Below are positions 45,331-57,045 of a stretch of 64,000 nt of DNA, one piece after another. The notes under the pieces were generated by a model, which made no database searches, was not told where the DNA came from, and was given only the letters and a program-made list of their open reading frames with translations. The stretch lies in assembly GCA_963573305.1 (NCBI GenBank), contig OY754329.1:133535422-133599421 (forward strand), read 5' to 3'. The number at the start of each line of letters is the position of its first letter. Position 1 is the stretch's first letter. A program made the translations under genes and the position numbers. The stretch is from Pyrrhosoma nymphula. Lineage: Eukaryota > Arthropoda > Insecta > Odonata > Coenagrionidae.

Positions 45331-47130
45331 TGTCACCAAGTTCTTCTTACTTATCCGTGCTAGGTTAAACCAGTAGTCTGTGAATTAATTCGTAACGATG
45401 ACCCTGAGAGGAGGGTACATAGAACAGATGCTTTGTAGCTAAAGTCTCCTGATCAATAAGTGGAATACAGAATGTGCTCAGTGTTAATGGTTGAGTGGAC
45501 TTCTGCGTCATCTCTATATTATATTTACTTAACTGTTAGAATAATCACGGCACAGCACGCTTGTAATTACTTTCGGTGAACGAAGCCGCTTTTAAAATTT
45601 AAATATAGTTCCCATTCTCAATTAAAATGAACTTTGATTGTAAGGCCACCTTTTTTACTATTGCGTAATTGATTTTAGGAAATTTAATTAACGTGAGCAG
45701 GTGTAATTTATTATGCCAAGTCTGACTACGCGTTGTAAATGGGCTGTGGGAGATTTTAAAATCCATAAATGCTGGTTTTCATAAATAAGGCCCATATGCT
45801 GCACTCGTGGAACGGTTATTGATTTTGTACGCCATCCCATCCTGGCAGGTAGGTTTGAGTTTATTGGGGGCATCGAGATCCAGATCATATAGCACCTCTC
45901 CTAACCGATTGCTTCAAACATTTATAATATCATTTTATTATCAATATGAGCAATGCTATTTTTACCTCTGTGACGAATGGTTCATTATCTTACTCATATT
46001 GCCTCTGCATTTATTGTATGATTTCCCCTTTCGTAATCTGTGAATTAAAAATTGTTGTATCCAACTTCGTTAACGTACACGTATTGTTGGAGATGACGAT
46101 GCTTAATATCACGATTTCGTCCTTAAATCTTGGTAAACTTTCTTTCGATCGATCGCTACATCACCTTCTGCCTCTGATTTGGAAAATTATTTTGCCATAT
46201 CGTTAGCAATGGCTGCTCAGTTAAGTTGAGAACGTTTTAGAGTTATTTTAAGCATCTAATCCCTCTTAGTGCTTCGTGCCCATGTATCTGTACCAGCTTC
46301 TCAGGCGTGAAGTGTCGTGGGTCGATACAAATCGACTCAAGCACTGGGCATTAATCAATATTTAAAACTGTTTGTTTTGTTTTTGTTGCTATTTGATAGT
46401 AAAAATATTGGTGACAATAACGTAAGTTGATGATGGTAAAATTTTGTTGCAGGTTGGTATTTAACATCATTACTACCCTTATTTGAAACATTTTCTGAAA
46501 GCGTTAAATTTTATTTACGAGTTGCCACCGACATATCTCGAATCTACCGCTGAATATGGATGGAACTATGACTAATGACGGAGGTCATGCTGTTTTTTTA
46601 TAGACTGGTTATTTTAGTTCGTCCTTGAGTGGAAAAATATACACAACCACTTAAGAAGGTGTCTTCACGAGAAAAGACTGCTTCGAGGGTTGTTAACGTG
46701 CTTCCATGACAAAATCCTACGCTAAATCGGTGTTTGTATAATAACCACTGCAACATTTCCCTTAAGATTGGCCGATGTAATATACACATGAGCACTAGTG
46801 CAACATTAAAGGAATAAATAGGCAAATAAGCAAAAAATAAAAAAAACAAAAATACACATTTGAATTAACAGCTCTGTTTCATTTCCGAAGTGGTGTTTGT
46901 AGAAGATATTGAAAAATTTAATTGAGATTTAAATCATAAACTTTCTCAGGCGTAGTTTTTATTATTTAATACTTAGCCACCTTTAGTGGTAGTACTGGCT
47001 AATGTATACTAATTATATATAGTTTAATAGTATTTTTGATAAATATTTTTCAAACACCCTTGGGCAGGTATACTTTTGAGTATGGACAGGTTTAGTCTCC
47101 TTCAAATTGTCGTTCTTTCTCAAGATAACC
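45331..47130. other. Non-coding stretch
   Basis: AT-rich, with no repeat family or credible frame recognised. Confidence 0.35.
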
Positions 47131-47139
47131 CGTGTTCCC

Positions 47140-47570
47140 CTTCCACGTGAAAATTTCTACGCTAAATCGATGATGTTCCTAACAACCGCGCGTTCGCATT
47201 GTGTGGGGGCCAAGTTTCGCCTTGAAAAAAGAATCGCCGCTCATTTGGAAGCGGTCTTTTGGTCTCACAAGCATTTTTTTGACTTCCGTTCCGTGACCGT
47301 TACGGTGCCGAAAATTCGCATGCATTGATTGGTCGGTTCATCTCGGCTCACCCGACTTCCTTTTTTCCCAAACCCCCCTGCAGATCTTGACGTCACGCGT
47401 CCGTGCACCCAAAATTGTGTGCAAGGTGTTTTTTTTTCGTTCCTCCCGTATCGTGTGAGTTGCTCATGTGAATGAGTGTGTGTCCGGTGTGGGCGTCTTA
47501 ATTGAAGAGCTTGCTCCTTGCCCGACGGTCCGTGACTTCCTTCCCGCGCGACGAATAGGCATCGACCTCC
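47140..47570. promoter_or_regulatory. CpG-containing patch with a CRE octamer
   Basis: A perfect TGACGTCA lies at 47388-47395 inside a GC-richer patch (CCGCGCGACG at about 47543, CCGTGACCGTTACGG at about 47291). It may be a promoter or enhancer. No TATA box or first exon can be assigned. Confidence 0.25.
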
Positions 47571-50103
47571 TATTATGTTAGTTCCGTCCTAACTGCGAGG
47601 ATCGTTTTACTGTTTTCATCGACTTTCAAAGACTTTTAAGAACAACATCTCTAAGTAACGCTAGCGGATCTAGAACTTATAATTTGTTATCATATAAAAC
47701 CAATATGGAGTATTTCATTCATTCTTCGTATTCATCGTAATATCATGCTAGTTAACTCAATTATTTGTACTTTGCTGTATCAGGCTGCACTTAGTAGACG
47801 TTTGTATTCATGATTAAAATGAAAGCATATGCTCTTTCCTCCATTTTTTTCATTTACCAATAAGCTCTTGCCGTTGAAAATATATTCAAAGATGCAATGC
47901 TGTTTTTGCCAGAAATATTTAGATTAAGCTTCGCCTTTATTGCCATACTAGCTTGATGAATGAACTTTGGTTTACTAGATTGCACTTGTATGTACTCTAC
48001 CTCAGTACTGTAGAAAATCAAAAGTAGTGTTTTGTTTTCAATCATGAATATTAAGCATATTTTATTACTCCCTAGTTACCAATTTTGCAATACTCCTACA
48101 GCGTGGTCCTTGAAATGATGAAATGTGTAAATTTTGGTACAATTACATGATTTTTATCTTAAGTGATTCTTAAGTAGTTCTTACTTTTGCGATTTTTATC
48201 TTAAGAATAAAATATTCCCGGACAATGAGAGCGAAAGTGAACGTAAGAGGACAACCTAATGTGTGACGTTGCTAAGCGAATAAAATGGCGTTTCTTGTGA
48301 TTTGAAATGTATTAATTTTGAAGCAAAAAAAAATTAGATAACCAAATACGGTTGATGTTGATATTTTTACGTTTGTGCAGTTAGCAGCGAAAATTATTGA
48401 AATGCACAGTTTTTCCCAAATCTTTAAGTATCATCTCCTACTCAAATTAACGTTTTTTTTAGGAAGTTGAGCATGGCCATGCCAAAAGCACTCCACTCTC
48501 AAGGAAGGAATGCGGAAAAACAGATCGGGAAAGTGATATTTCATCCATTAAGCCGTACAACATCTGCCATAAAGATACTAGAGCGTAGCTATTTTCATTT
48601 TTTTTTCAAGCAAGTAGATCAAAGGCCAAAGCCGCCTTAACGCGATCATCTGTAGCTTGAAAGAAGCCGATCTCGCTTGCGTCACAGTCTAGAATACTAT
48701 CCTATGGAAACATATTATTTAAACTCATGTTTAAATGTTTATTTGTTCATCCACTGTACCTTCAAAAATGATAAATCCATGTCTGTAAAAATCTAATATC
48801 ACTTTTGATACATGATGCATATCAATTTTCATTATTTTATTACAAGAACGATATTAATTACATTTTTTGGATAAAGGAGACGACTGTTTCTTTAGACTAA
48901 TGAACTCGAGTGACCCTAATCCATTTTGTACCTTGACTTAGGGAAAATAAATTCTTTTTAAACATGATGCTCCTCCATCGCATAATACCTATATAGGTTT
49001 GTCAGCTCATATGCGTATTTACTTTTCGGAGGCTTGAGTATGGCAGCAGGGGAAGAATTATTTAAAAAAAATAGTATTGAACTACATACTTGTTCTTTCA
49101 AGCTGTCGTGATCCAACCTTTTTAAAGCCAACATCAGTTAAATAAATGTAGTATTACCCCCTCTGCGTTTAGCGTATGTTAATTAATTTTTAATTTCAAA
49201 AGCAAGGTCAACAACCTCCTTTAAAAGTGAATCTGACAAAAATCTATTTTTTTCTTAATGATGGTGTTTGGGTGGTGAGACTGGAATCTGGAATTGTAGA
49301 TAGCGATTTGTCGTTCTTTTGCTGGTTAACATGATTTCTGGAAAAAAGCATACTTCCGATAGAGAAGGAAATCACTATAGTTGGAGGCCATCCTAAAATG
49401 GCTCCGTGTAAGTTTGCTGAGGAACCTGTATTTCTCAGCAGGGCTTCTCCAGCATCAACAACGCAGGGGACCGCAGTTCAGTTCCTCGGGTAGGAGGGGG
49501 GGAGGAGGGTAACTTGAGAGCGTCTCATGACGCTTTCCGTAGGACGCTTTTGTGGGATCCGGGGAACCGGTTGCCGAAGATAGGCTGGTTGATTAGTGAG
49601 CCCAACTAAGACGTTGCTGCTAAGGAAAATGACTTTTCCCACGAGAAGAAAAACGTGCTTTCTGTGCCTGTGATATGGATAGCATTCATAGGTTCACTCT
49701 ATGATATCTTGTTACTTCTAGATTTCTGTGGTTTGCTCTTTTGGACCAGCTGGCCTATGAACCTACGAGCGTAAACACCTTCGACTTTCCAACTTGTGAG
49801 ACAATTTCTAGCCAACTGTTGACCTCACGTTTGTATTTCACCTTAGTTGTTTGGTTTTCTGTCGTTTCAAATATAATTTACCGATTTTGGTTGTACAAGC
49901 AGTGAGACTTGGAGAATTTTCAATATTTTATTTAAAAATCATTCTTCTTTGTAGGATTTTAGTGGTCCATCTACGTGTTGTGTGACACTGGCACTTTATT
50001 AGTTTAGCTGTGTATTCTCCTTAAATGCTCTGCGTATATCTCTAGTTCTATTTCAACCCTTGGTTCCCTCGAGCCATCCAAAATTACTTCTAAAATTAGG
50101 AAG
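47571..50103. other. Non-coding stretch
   Basis: AT-rich, with a G-rich patch near 49485-49510. Nothing else is recognised. Confidence 0.35.
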
Positions 50104-50176
50104 CCTTGGTAGCGTGTTGGTTTGTGAGTTGGCCCGGCAAGCCGAAATTCCGTGGTTCGATTCCTTGTCCAAGTGG
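50104..50176 (+). mobile_element. tRNA-derived SINE head or tRNA pseudogene
   Basis: CCTTGGTAGCGTGTTGG (A-box region) and GTGGTTCGATTCC (B-box region) at tRNA spacing, with CCTTGG and CCAAGT ends partly complementary. The anticodon arm is irregular, so I do not call a functional tRNA. Confidence 0.5.
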
Positions 50177-50484
50177 ATATTTTCTCTAGGCATCTCCTTC
50201 GTATTCTTGGCAAAACGTTTTGTAATATTTGCCTAATACCGAATTAGGTTGCGATAATGTGTATATTCATCGCTCCCTAAACTGTATCGTGCTGTATTTT
50301 TATGTTTATCGTCTTGTATTTTGTGGGAGAGCTTTCAATAACTATTCAGCTACATTTTGAAAAAAATTATTATATTCGCCAAGAATTAAGAATAGAATAG
50401 AACTAGAATTAAGTACTAAATTACACATTTATTAGCTATTTTGACATTAAACTAGCTATTTTAATTGACAATTAGCTATTTTGA

Positions 50485-51112
50485 CATTCTTCCGGTGATC
50501 ACCTATTGCTCCCCTATTTGGTCAATGATCACCTATTGCTCCCACTAATCTTGCCACCCTTAACAGTGTTACAACCTTTTTTGCAAAAATTGTAAAATAT
50601 AGAAACCCAAATCTCCGCGAGACACCTACTAGCGCAGTTTTATCCTCTTTATCCCTCCCTAGCCTCTCCCGTCTCCGACTTCAATCAGATATAAAATTCA
50701 ATTACAATGCCCTTAACTCCCACTTCGACAGTCCTGATATTGTTTCCTTCCTCAACATCAGAGTGCCTTCCCGCCACACCCGTTCTACCTCCTTACTCCA
50801 CATGCCTGCACCCAGACTATCAGTAATTAAGCGCTCTCTATTCCATAGACTTTCTTTTCTAATAAATTCTCTCCCGGGTGATATTGATCCGTTTTCTTTG
50901 ACAGTTAAATATTTTACTCACCTGGCATCAACATATTTTACGCATGAATGATTATATATCTGGATAAATGTTTGTTGTTTCGTTTTTTGTACTATTTAAA
51001 ATTGTAACTATTAATTTATATATTAATTTTTAGTTGTTATAAGTGCACTATAAATTGGCAGTCTTGCTGTATGTCTACCACTTTATTAAAATAAAAATAA
51101 AAAAATAAAATA
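50485..51112 (+). pseudogene. LINE C-terminal tail with A-rich 3' end
   Basis: Plus-strand readings YNALNSHFDSPDIVSFLNIR, then VPSRHTRSTSLLHMPAPRL, SLFHRLSFLINSLPGDIDPF follow the distal C-terminus of CR1/Jockey-type LINEs (...DS..LLS...F.VP.R.TR....L..P..R......S...R...L.NSL...IDFF). The open frame 50763-50951 is its last uninterrupted part. After the stop comes an AT-rich 3' UTR ending in AAAATAAAAATAAAAAAATA near 51110. Upstream, TCACCTATTGCTCCC occurs twice (50500, 50530), a small duplication at the break point. Confidence 0.65.
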
Positions 51113-53060
51113 AACAGTTTACATTAAAACTACTTTCATTTGAGTTTGGGGTGGAGTGTGATCTCTTTCTTTTTCTTTGAATATTCAAAACAATTTCCTG
51201 CTCAAATTTATTTTTTCGGACTGCCAGGCATTTACGATCAATGCACATATTTGTTTTCGTTAGCAAATAATCTATAAACACTAGAATTATTTTCTCGTTT
51301 CTCTCGTTATTTCCTACTACGTCCAGATGATTTTCGTTTAGCTCCGTTACTTTCCGCTTCAAAGTATTAGTTTTTATCGAAGAATTCGATTTTCGTAATT
51401 TAGTATATCTGTGGAAAATAGGAGGGTTCATATTTTGTCGTGATATATCCTCTTCCCGTCATCGTACTCGCATATTCACATATTTCGTAGATCTACCATT
51501 TAATGAAAATGGTTACAGACGATACATTAGTGTCGGTAATTTATTTTATTTGATATAAGACGCTATATTCGTTGGTGAAAACAAAAAAGTATAATATTAA
51601 AGACTTTGCTTCCTTCTTTGAGGTCTAATGATCTGGTTTCGATTCGAGAAGTTCTTGCATAGGTTTATTGCAATCGTTTGTATACATTTTAGTTCTGTAA
51701 TGCAATTATGTAGTTAATTAATCTGAATAAAAGGGGTTTTGAACAAAGAATTGTAGCTGTTTGCGGGACAAGTGCTAAGCTCGGGAAGATTTTGTTTGCT
51801 TTAAATGTCCAACCTAAGTTTACTTATTTGTAGAATACTTTGAGTGAAAATGAACTAATTTAATAAGTTCTTAAATATATTGTGAAATCCGTCCCTTTCT
51901 TGCATGTCTTTTATTGGCACGCCCCGCGGCGTGATTTTCTCTTGTTTCCCAGGGCGGTTACCTGCCCTTGGCCCTATCTCTCTTTCTCTCTCTGTCTTGA
52001 GGAGGACGGGAGAACGTGAGGAAATCGAGGATGATGTCGCTGCCGAGATTTCCTGGAACTGCGACGTCAGCCTTATTATCCCCTTGTTCCTTTGGATGTT
52101 TATACGGTGATAAGGCGGCTATCTATTAATAGGAAACATGAGGAGAAAGCCTTGCTCGCTGGATCCTAACCATCTGTTCCCAAGCGACTACGGAAGAAGC
52201 AGCCGTTTCCTTGAACACCCTTCCTAAGCTCGCGAGCTTGTATCTAAGTACCATATGTGGCCGTCATGTTTATGCTTATCTGTTAATGAACCAGGTTCTT
52301 CCGCGATTTCAGCTCTCTTTGCCGTTTACTCCCATATGGTTAAAGGCTAGAGTGCTGAAAATGTTCTCATTATGTATTTGTCAACCATAAAATCTTAATC
52401 GCCAGCGTTCTAAACTTCTCAGCTGTGCAGTTAATACGCTGAAAACATAGGTATTAGTAGCGGAATTTTCGCGGTACCGCAATGAGTTTTCTTGAAAAAT
52501 CCAAATTGGAAAAAATTCCCAAAAAGCTGTGCAATATTCATAAAATTTATGAGTGCTGGATATGTGTACGGTGGATCATTAGTTGCAAAAGAAACGGACT
52601 TCACTTTAGTGCATCAAGGCGCCATCTTATTCTCTTCTTTAATCTATGGGTAAAATGATTATTTTCAGTGAAGAACTGTCTCTATATACCTTTGAATCTA
52701 GCCTCAGTAAAGCAGGACTCGGTTATCATAGACTGTGTAGTTTTCTTCCACGTTTTATCCACTGTTTCTCTCTTATTCCCTTTCTTTCTCGCTCTGTTTT
52801 TCTCTTCCAGCTCTCATCCCTCCCCTACCTTCTCATTCCTCTCCCCTTTCCTCCTCCTCTCTCCCCTCCCACCCTTCCCGTCATCCCCCGGGGCTCCACC
52901 CACACTCATGGTGACCTCGTTATGGGCGCATCCCAGCGGACACGTGCTCCGCCAAACTCTGTACACCCCTCCTCCTCACCTTGGCGGGTGTTCTCTTCGG
53001 ATCTACTCGGCGTGGGAGCCTAGCTGTTCTCTCATCCCACCCTCCTCTCTCTCTTCCCTC
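51113..53060. other. Non-coding stretch, pyrimidine-rich at its end
   Basis: A 118-codon minus-strand frame at 51075-51431 (Asn/Lys-rich) overlaps the LINE tail and has no domain. From about 52740 the sequence is C/T-rich, giving spurious frames of up to 174 codons. Confidence 0.3.
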
Positions 53061-53068
53061 TGTATCCT

Positions 53069-53640
53069 TATATATATATATATATATAGTAAAGACTTTC
53101 TAAAATTTTCTAAAGCTGAAGAAGGGCCTACATGCCCGAAGCGTCCCAGTAAGTCTTCTATCTTTTTACTTTTCTTTCCCCACCCCCTGTAAAGTGTTTT
53201 TATTGTTGTGGCCTATTGGCGAAATTTTCGTTTTGTGTATATATATATATATATATATATGATATAATAAAAAAAAGGAAATGGAAAGGGATAAGAACAC
53301 AAAAGGACGAGCAGGATTTGGCGGAGAAGATGAAAATGTGTCGTATTCAAACAGCATATAAATATATATCTATATATATATATATATATAAGATTTATTT
53401 ATTTTAGGAAAATGGAAAGGGATAGGAACACATAAAATGACGAACATAGGGTTTGGTGGGGAAGATGAAAATGTGTCAAATCCAGACAGAAAAAATTTCA
53501 CTTTACCCGTCCTTTTATGTGTTCCTATCCCTTTCCATTTTCCTATGATTGTATGAAGTTATTTGCGCCTTTAAGCGTCTGGTTTTCGAATGAATGAGTA
53601 TATATATACTTATATATATATATACATAAATTTTATATTA
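53069..53640. repeat. (TA)n-rich foldback cluster
   Basis: (TA)n tracts at about 53069-53088, 53237-53260, 53356-53391 and 53600-53625 alternate with a unit GGAAATGGAAAGGGATAAGA...GAAGATGAAAATGTGTC. The unit is present twice directly (53276-53345 and 53405-53481). Its first 33 bp recur inverted: 53405-53437 is the perfect complement of 53513-53545. This looks like repeated insertion or duplication of one (TA)n-associated element. Confidence 0.75.
53116..53146 (+). ncRNA. Hammerhead-like motif of a Penelope-type element (candidate)
   Basis: CTGAAGA (53116-53122), one extra A, stem GGGC (53124-53127) with loop CTACAT and GCCC (53134-53137), then GAAG (53138-53141) and CGTC. The box order resembles a hammerhead core. 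The GAAA box reads GAAG and stem III is not evident, so it is probably an inactive relic. Confidence 0.35.
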
Positions 53641-54341
53641 TAGGTATATACATGTTCTCTCCCACAGCCGACGAGGGAGATCTTTAAAGTGCTCTTGCGT
53701 CACGTTCTTCCCCTCACTCCTAACGTCCTTACCCCACTCTCCATCTCTCAACCTCCCTCATACCAAACAACCCCTCGAAAAAAAAAAACCTTTCACTTAT
53801 TTTTTTTAACCACCTTCCGTTTTCACTATTTTCCCACCGCGGCAAGGGAAGCGCACGTTCATACACGGAGGTTCCGGGAACGTAAAAACAATAGACTGCA
53901 TTTATAGTGCATATTTTTGTTGCATATATTTTTTTAGTCGGAGCCTGTGCATTAATCCCAAAGCTGACGTTTCGTTGGGATTGAGGTGCGCGGTGGTGAC
54001 AAAAGTGGCTCGGGAATTTTTAAAGTTCGCTTGATTCGTATTTTGAGGCTATTTTCTCTTATTCCGGAAGTTGCTGGCGTCGGAACATTTCTCGTTGCTG
54101 ATGATGAACAAAGGTATAGTTTTTCTCCCTCATAGTGAACATTTCATTCCACGAATAGAATGGGTGCTTTACATTATTTTCAAGTCTGCATCGAAACTAG
54201 TCTGGAGATTAAAGGTGTTATTTACGCGGATAAGTGCTATCATCATGGATCAGTTCCACCATACCTGCCTCACTGCTATCTATATGAGTAATTGCTCGTT
54301 TCTTTTTTCGTGTGCCATCTTGTTTAGATTCTCTTTAAGTT

Positions 54342-54565
54342 TGGGCGTGGCCTAGTGGGTAGAGCGCTTGGCTATGTATCGAAGGGTCCCGGGTTCAAAT
54401 CCGGATGAAGCCTTTGGACGCCCCAGAACAAAAAATCCTCGGAGTGTCAGGTGGCCCAGGGAAAGGAACTGGCCCCCCTACCCTGAATGTGTGAAATTCA
54501 CACGCTTGTGGCTTAGTCCGGGGTGAGCTCTACCCTCAACTATCCAAACCAACCTTCGAGTTGAA
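54342..54565 (+). mobile_element. tRNA-derived SINE
   Basis: Head: GGGCGTGGCCTAGTGGGTAG (A box) at about 54343 and GGGTTCAAATCC (B box) at about 54391. The acceptor ends GGGCGT and ACGCCC pair across about 80 nt. A body of about 140 bp follows with GGTGGCCCAGGGAAAGGAAC, CTTAGTCCGGGGTGAGCTC and a tail ATCCAAACCAACC. A tRNA-like head with an unrelated body and simple tail is standard SINE structure. The tail resembles that of the SINE at 7976-8285. Confidence 0.75.
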
Positions 54566-54769
54566 TCACTGAGTGAGAGTGATTATTTTATTCACGCAAT
54601 TAATCGTTGTTAGAGAGCTGTGTCCTTAAACCATGGTTGCTGAAAACTTACCTACAACTTAAAGCCGTCACATAACTGTAAGAATAAAATAAACGAAAAA
54701 TACATGTTGCCACAACTACTTGAATGGCTAAATGGTAACAAACCTTCGGGTTGAATCACTGAGTGAGAG
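54552..54769 (+). repeat. 28-bp direct repeat 190 bp apart
   Basis: ACCTTCGAGTTGAATCACTG then AGTGAGAG at 54552-54579 recurs at 54742-54769 with one mismatch. The first copy directly follows the SINE. It may be a duplicated SINE 3' junction. Confidence 0.7.
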
Positions 54770-54830
54770 AATGTAAGTTTGGAAACCCAAGCTAAACATT
54801 AATGTTAATAGAAATGATTGATAGCAGGTG

Positions 54831-55135
54831 GAGTCATTTACGTATCTATGTAATTTGTTGGAGGTAACGGGTTTAAGAGTGAAGGCGTATGGAGAAGAAT
54901 AGCTTTAGCTAAAGAAGCATTTGAAAAGAGAAGGGAATTTATGAAAGCTACTCTTGGGTGGAAAAGGTTAAGAGAGGACGTGTGAAGTGTAGGCTTACAG
55001 AGCTCCGAAACTTGGTTTAAAGGCGTAGATTAGAAGCTTTCGAGATGTGTACTTGGGAAAGGTTTGGGAGGAGAAGTTTTGGTAAAGAGGTGGACGAACG
55101 AATAAGTATTGAAAAGTTTTTGCGGGTTGCATTTT
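54831..55135 (+). pseudogene. Decayed RTE-type LINE remnant
   Basis: Plus-strand pieces VESFTYLCNLLE, then RIALAKEAFEKRREFMKATL, KLSRCVLGKGLGGE and TNE-stop-VLKSF (in shifting frames) follow the RTE order F.YLGS.I ... RI..AK.AF..KR.L ... LE.FEM...R... TNEEVL. The catalytic part of the reverse transcriptase is not in this piece. Confidence 0.6.
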
Positions 55136-55270
55136 TAAGGATACTCTATTACTTCCTCGTGGAATAAGGGATGAATGAATTTCAATTTTCAAGTCAGGGA
55201 AATATCCCCCTCCGTTTCATCGTTTTGTAGTGAAAACCGAATTTCCGGTGAGGTTAAGCCTAGCATATAA

Positions 55271-55318
55271 CGATTAGTTCGGTTTTATATCAAGCCGTCT
55301 TCGATTAGTTCGGTTTTA
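55271..55318 (+). repeat. 17-bp direct repeat, 31-bp period
   Basis: CGATTAGTTCGGTTTTA at 55271-55287 and again at 55302-55318. Confidence 0.8.
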
Positions 55319-55920
55319 TTTCTCGTCTTTTGACTGAGAATGACCGACGTTGATCGGTACCCCAGAAAATCATCGTCACTTAAATAAGTCGTCACCTCTT
55401 TGATGTATTTATTTTCGTTTGTAGAGATTGTGAGTCGAGACTTCTGCGCGACATTTTCTGTACTCGGTCAATCATATCCCACTCATTGTCACTCAGTGGG
55501 GTACAGGCGTACATCGCCCTCCTAAAATGCGACGGAGGGCGCCGCAGGCATATACTTTAAACTTTAGTGTTTTAATCTCAAAATATACACCTAATCGTTA
55601 ATATAAAGCTGGAAACTAAAACGAATAACCTCAATTTACAGTTTTAGTATAACAGATTTGAGGAATTGTGAAGGGTTGTTCTAAATAATACTAATTTATC
55701 GAGGATAGGTCTATTCAAAAAAGCTCTTTCTTTCCGACGCTTCGTAATTTAATGGATATATAATTCTACCGTCAGTTAAAACTTGGAATTATTTTTTTAA
55801 CTAAACCTTAATTGGTATATGTTCTCGTCTCCTCTATTACTAAATGCATTTCGTGAACAGTTACCATGACTACTACAAATATAAACATGTTAATAGTCCT
55901 CTTTACAGTTACTTTCAAAC

Positions 55921-56121
55921 GGCAACGGCCTGCCACGATGGAAACACCGGTTACCGATCAGTCACCGAAGTTAAGCATCGTTGGGCTCGGCTCGAGTTTG
56001 GAGGGGTGATCCTCCGATTCGTCCGAGTGCTGTTGCCTCTGTCTGCACGTGGCAGACAGTATGTGCGAAATGACCTTAGCCGTCGAAGCACGTTAAACCA
56101 AAAAATTAAAAAAAATAATAG
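55921..56121 (+). mobile_element. 5S-rRNA-derived SINE (SINE3-like)
   Basis: 55921-56040 follows animal 5S rRNA in order: GGCAACGGCCTGCCACGATG, AAACACCGGTT, GATCAGTCACCGAAGTTAAG, CATCGTTGGGCTCGG, TTTGGAGGGGTGAT and GTGCTGTTGCCT. The 5S internal promoter region is recognisable, although changes are scattered. A tail then follows with GACCTTAGCCGTCGAAGCAC, GTTAAACC and an A-rich end (56099-56121). A 5S-like head with a non-rRNA tail and A-rich end is the SINE3 layout. It is not a 5S gene because it is diverged at the 3' end and lacks a pol III T-run at the expected place. Confidence 0.8.
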
Positions 56122-56284
56122 AGTCACTTTCAAGTTGCTGTTACTCCCTCTACATGCACATAGAAATATTGTGCTACATTTTCACATCCACTTCATAACA
56201 AAAGATCCGCATATAAGCTTAGGAACTGTTTGATTTATTAAGCCGTTATAAGCTTAGCTGAGCTTAGCAATATCTGTTATAAAT

Positions 56285-56320
56285 CTGAAGATGGAGGTTA
56301 TTAAATTCCGAAACGTCGGC
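56285..56320 (+). ncRNA. Hammerhead-like motif of a Penelope-type element (candidate)
   Basis: CTGAAGA (56285-56291), one extra T, stem GGA...TCC around GGTTATTAAAT, then GAAAC at 56310-56314 and GTCGGC. This is the same box order as at 31462 and 53116. Flanks match nothing else in the window. Activity is doubtful without stem III. Confidence 0.4.
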
Positions 56321-56454
56321 AAGGAATAGCTATAATGAATTTTTAGTTATAATAATGATTTTTTAGTTAATACGAACTGGTTTATCGATAAATTATTATT
56401 TTTGAATATCCGGGTTCGAGGTGCATAACACTGGATTGTTTTACATTTCGAAGA

Positions 56455-57045
56455 CATGGTTGGCAAGAGGGGGGCGCCATACGGTCGTGGGGGGACCAAA
56501 ACGCTTGCCCCCCCCCCTACATCCGCATCGTTGTTCCGCCCCTTTTGTCACCCCTTTTCCACTCCACCCATTTCTTGTTCAACCTGGGGATTAGGGGGGT
56601 TCCTCTTTTCCTTTGTACAGTCGGTAGAGAGAGGCCGAGGGCTGCAAGCGCCGCGCCGGTAGGAGTTTTCGTGGAATCGAGTCCCTCTACTCTTCATCAT
56701 TCCGCCGACCAGGATTCCACGTGTTTGTGCGTCCCGCGGGGGAACGAGTCGAGTGAGTGTGAGTCTCCTCGCAGTGAAGTTCCTCTCGCCGGGAAACTTT
56801 GGCGGGTTAAGGCCGCGGGGCACACCGCGGGGGGTTGGAGAAGAGCCTGCTGCATGGGGGAGAGAGGATGGGAAGGTACCGCCCACTAAATCTGCGCGGC
56901 AACCGTTCCGCAGAGAATGGTACATTTGAATTTTGCCGGCTCGTGACTACAGGGTACGAGTTCAGATTCTTAGGGATGACTCGCTTTGATTCTCCGTCCA
57001 TGGAATCATCGTCATTTTTAGAGTCCGGGTCTCTGTAACAGCACC
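56455..57045. promoter_or_regulatory. CpG-rich island, possible promoter or leader exon
   Basis: The longest GC- and CpG-rich block of the window, with runs of C (56510-56518) and G. Overlapping frames of 114 and 125 codons on opposite strands are glycine/proline/arginine-rich and domain-free. The island could mark a promoter or first exon. No splice or TATA evidence is strong enough to draw a gene. Confidence 0.25.

Noticed and set aside
52646..53192. Overlapping plus-strand frames of 125 and 174 codons
   Set aside because: Produced by a C/T-rich tract, with two frames open at once and no domain.
55844..56233. 129-codon frame over the 5S-like sequence
   Set aside because: It is a translation of the 5S-derived SINE.
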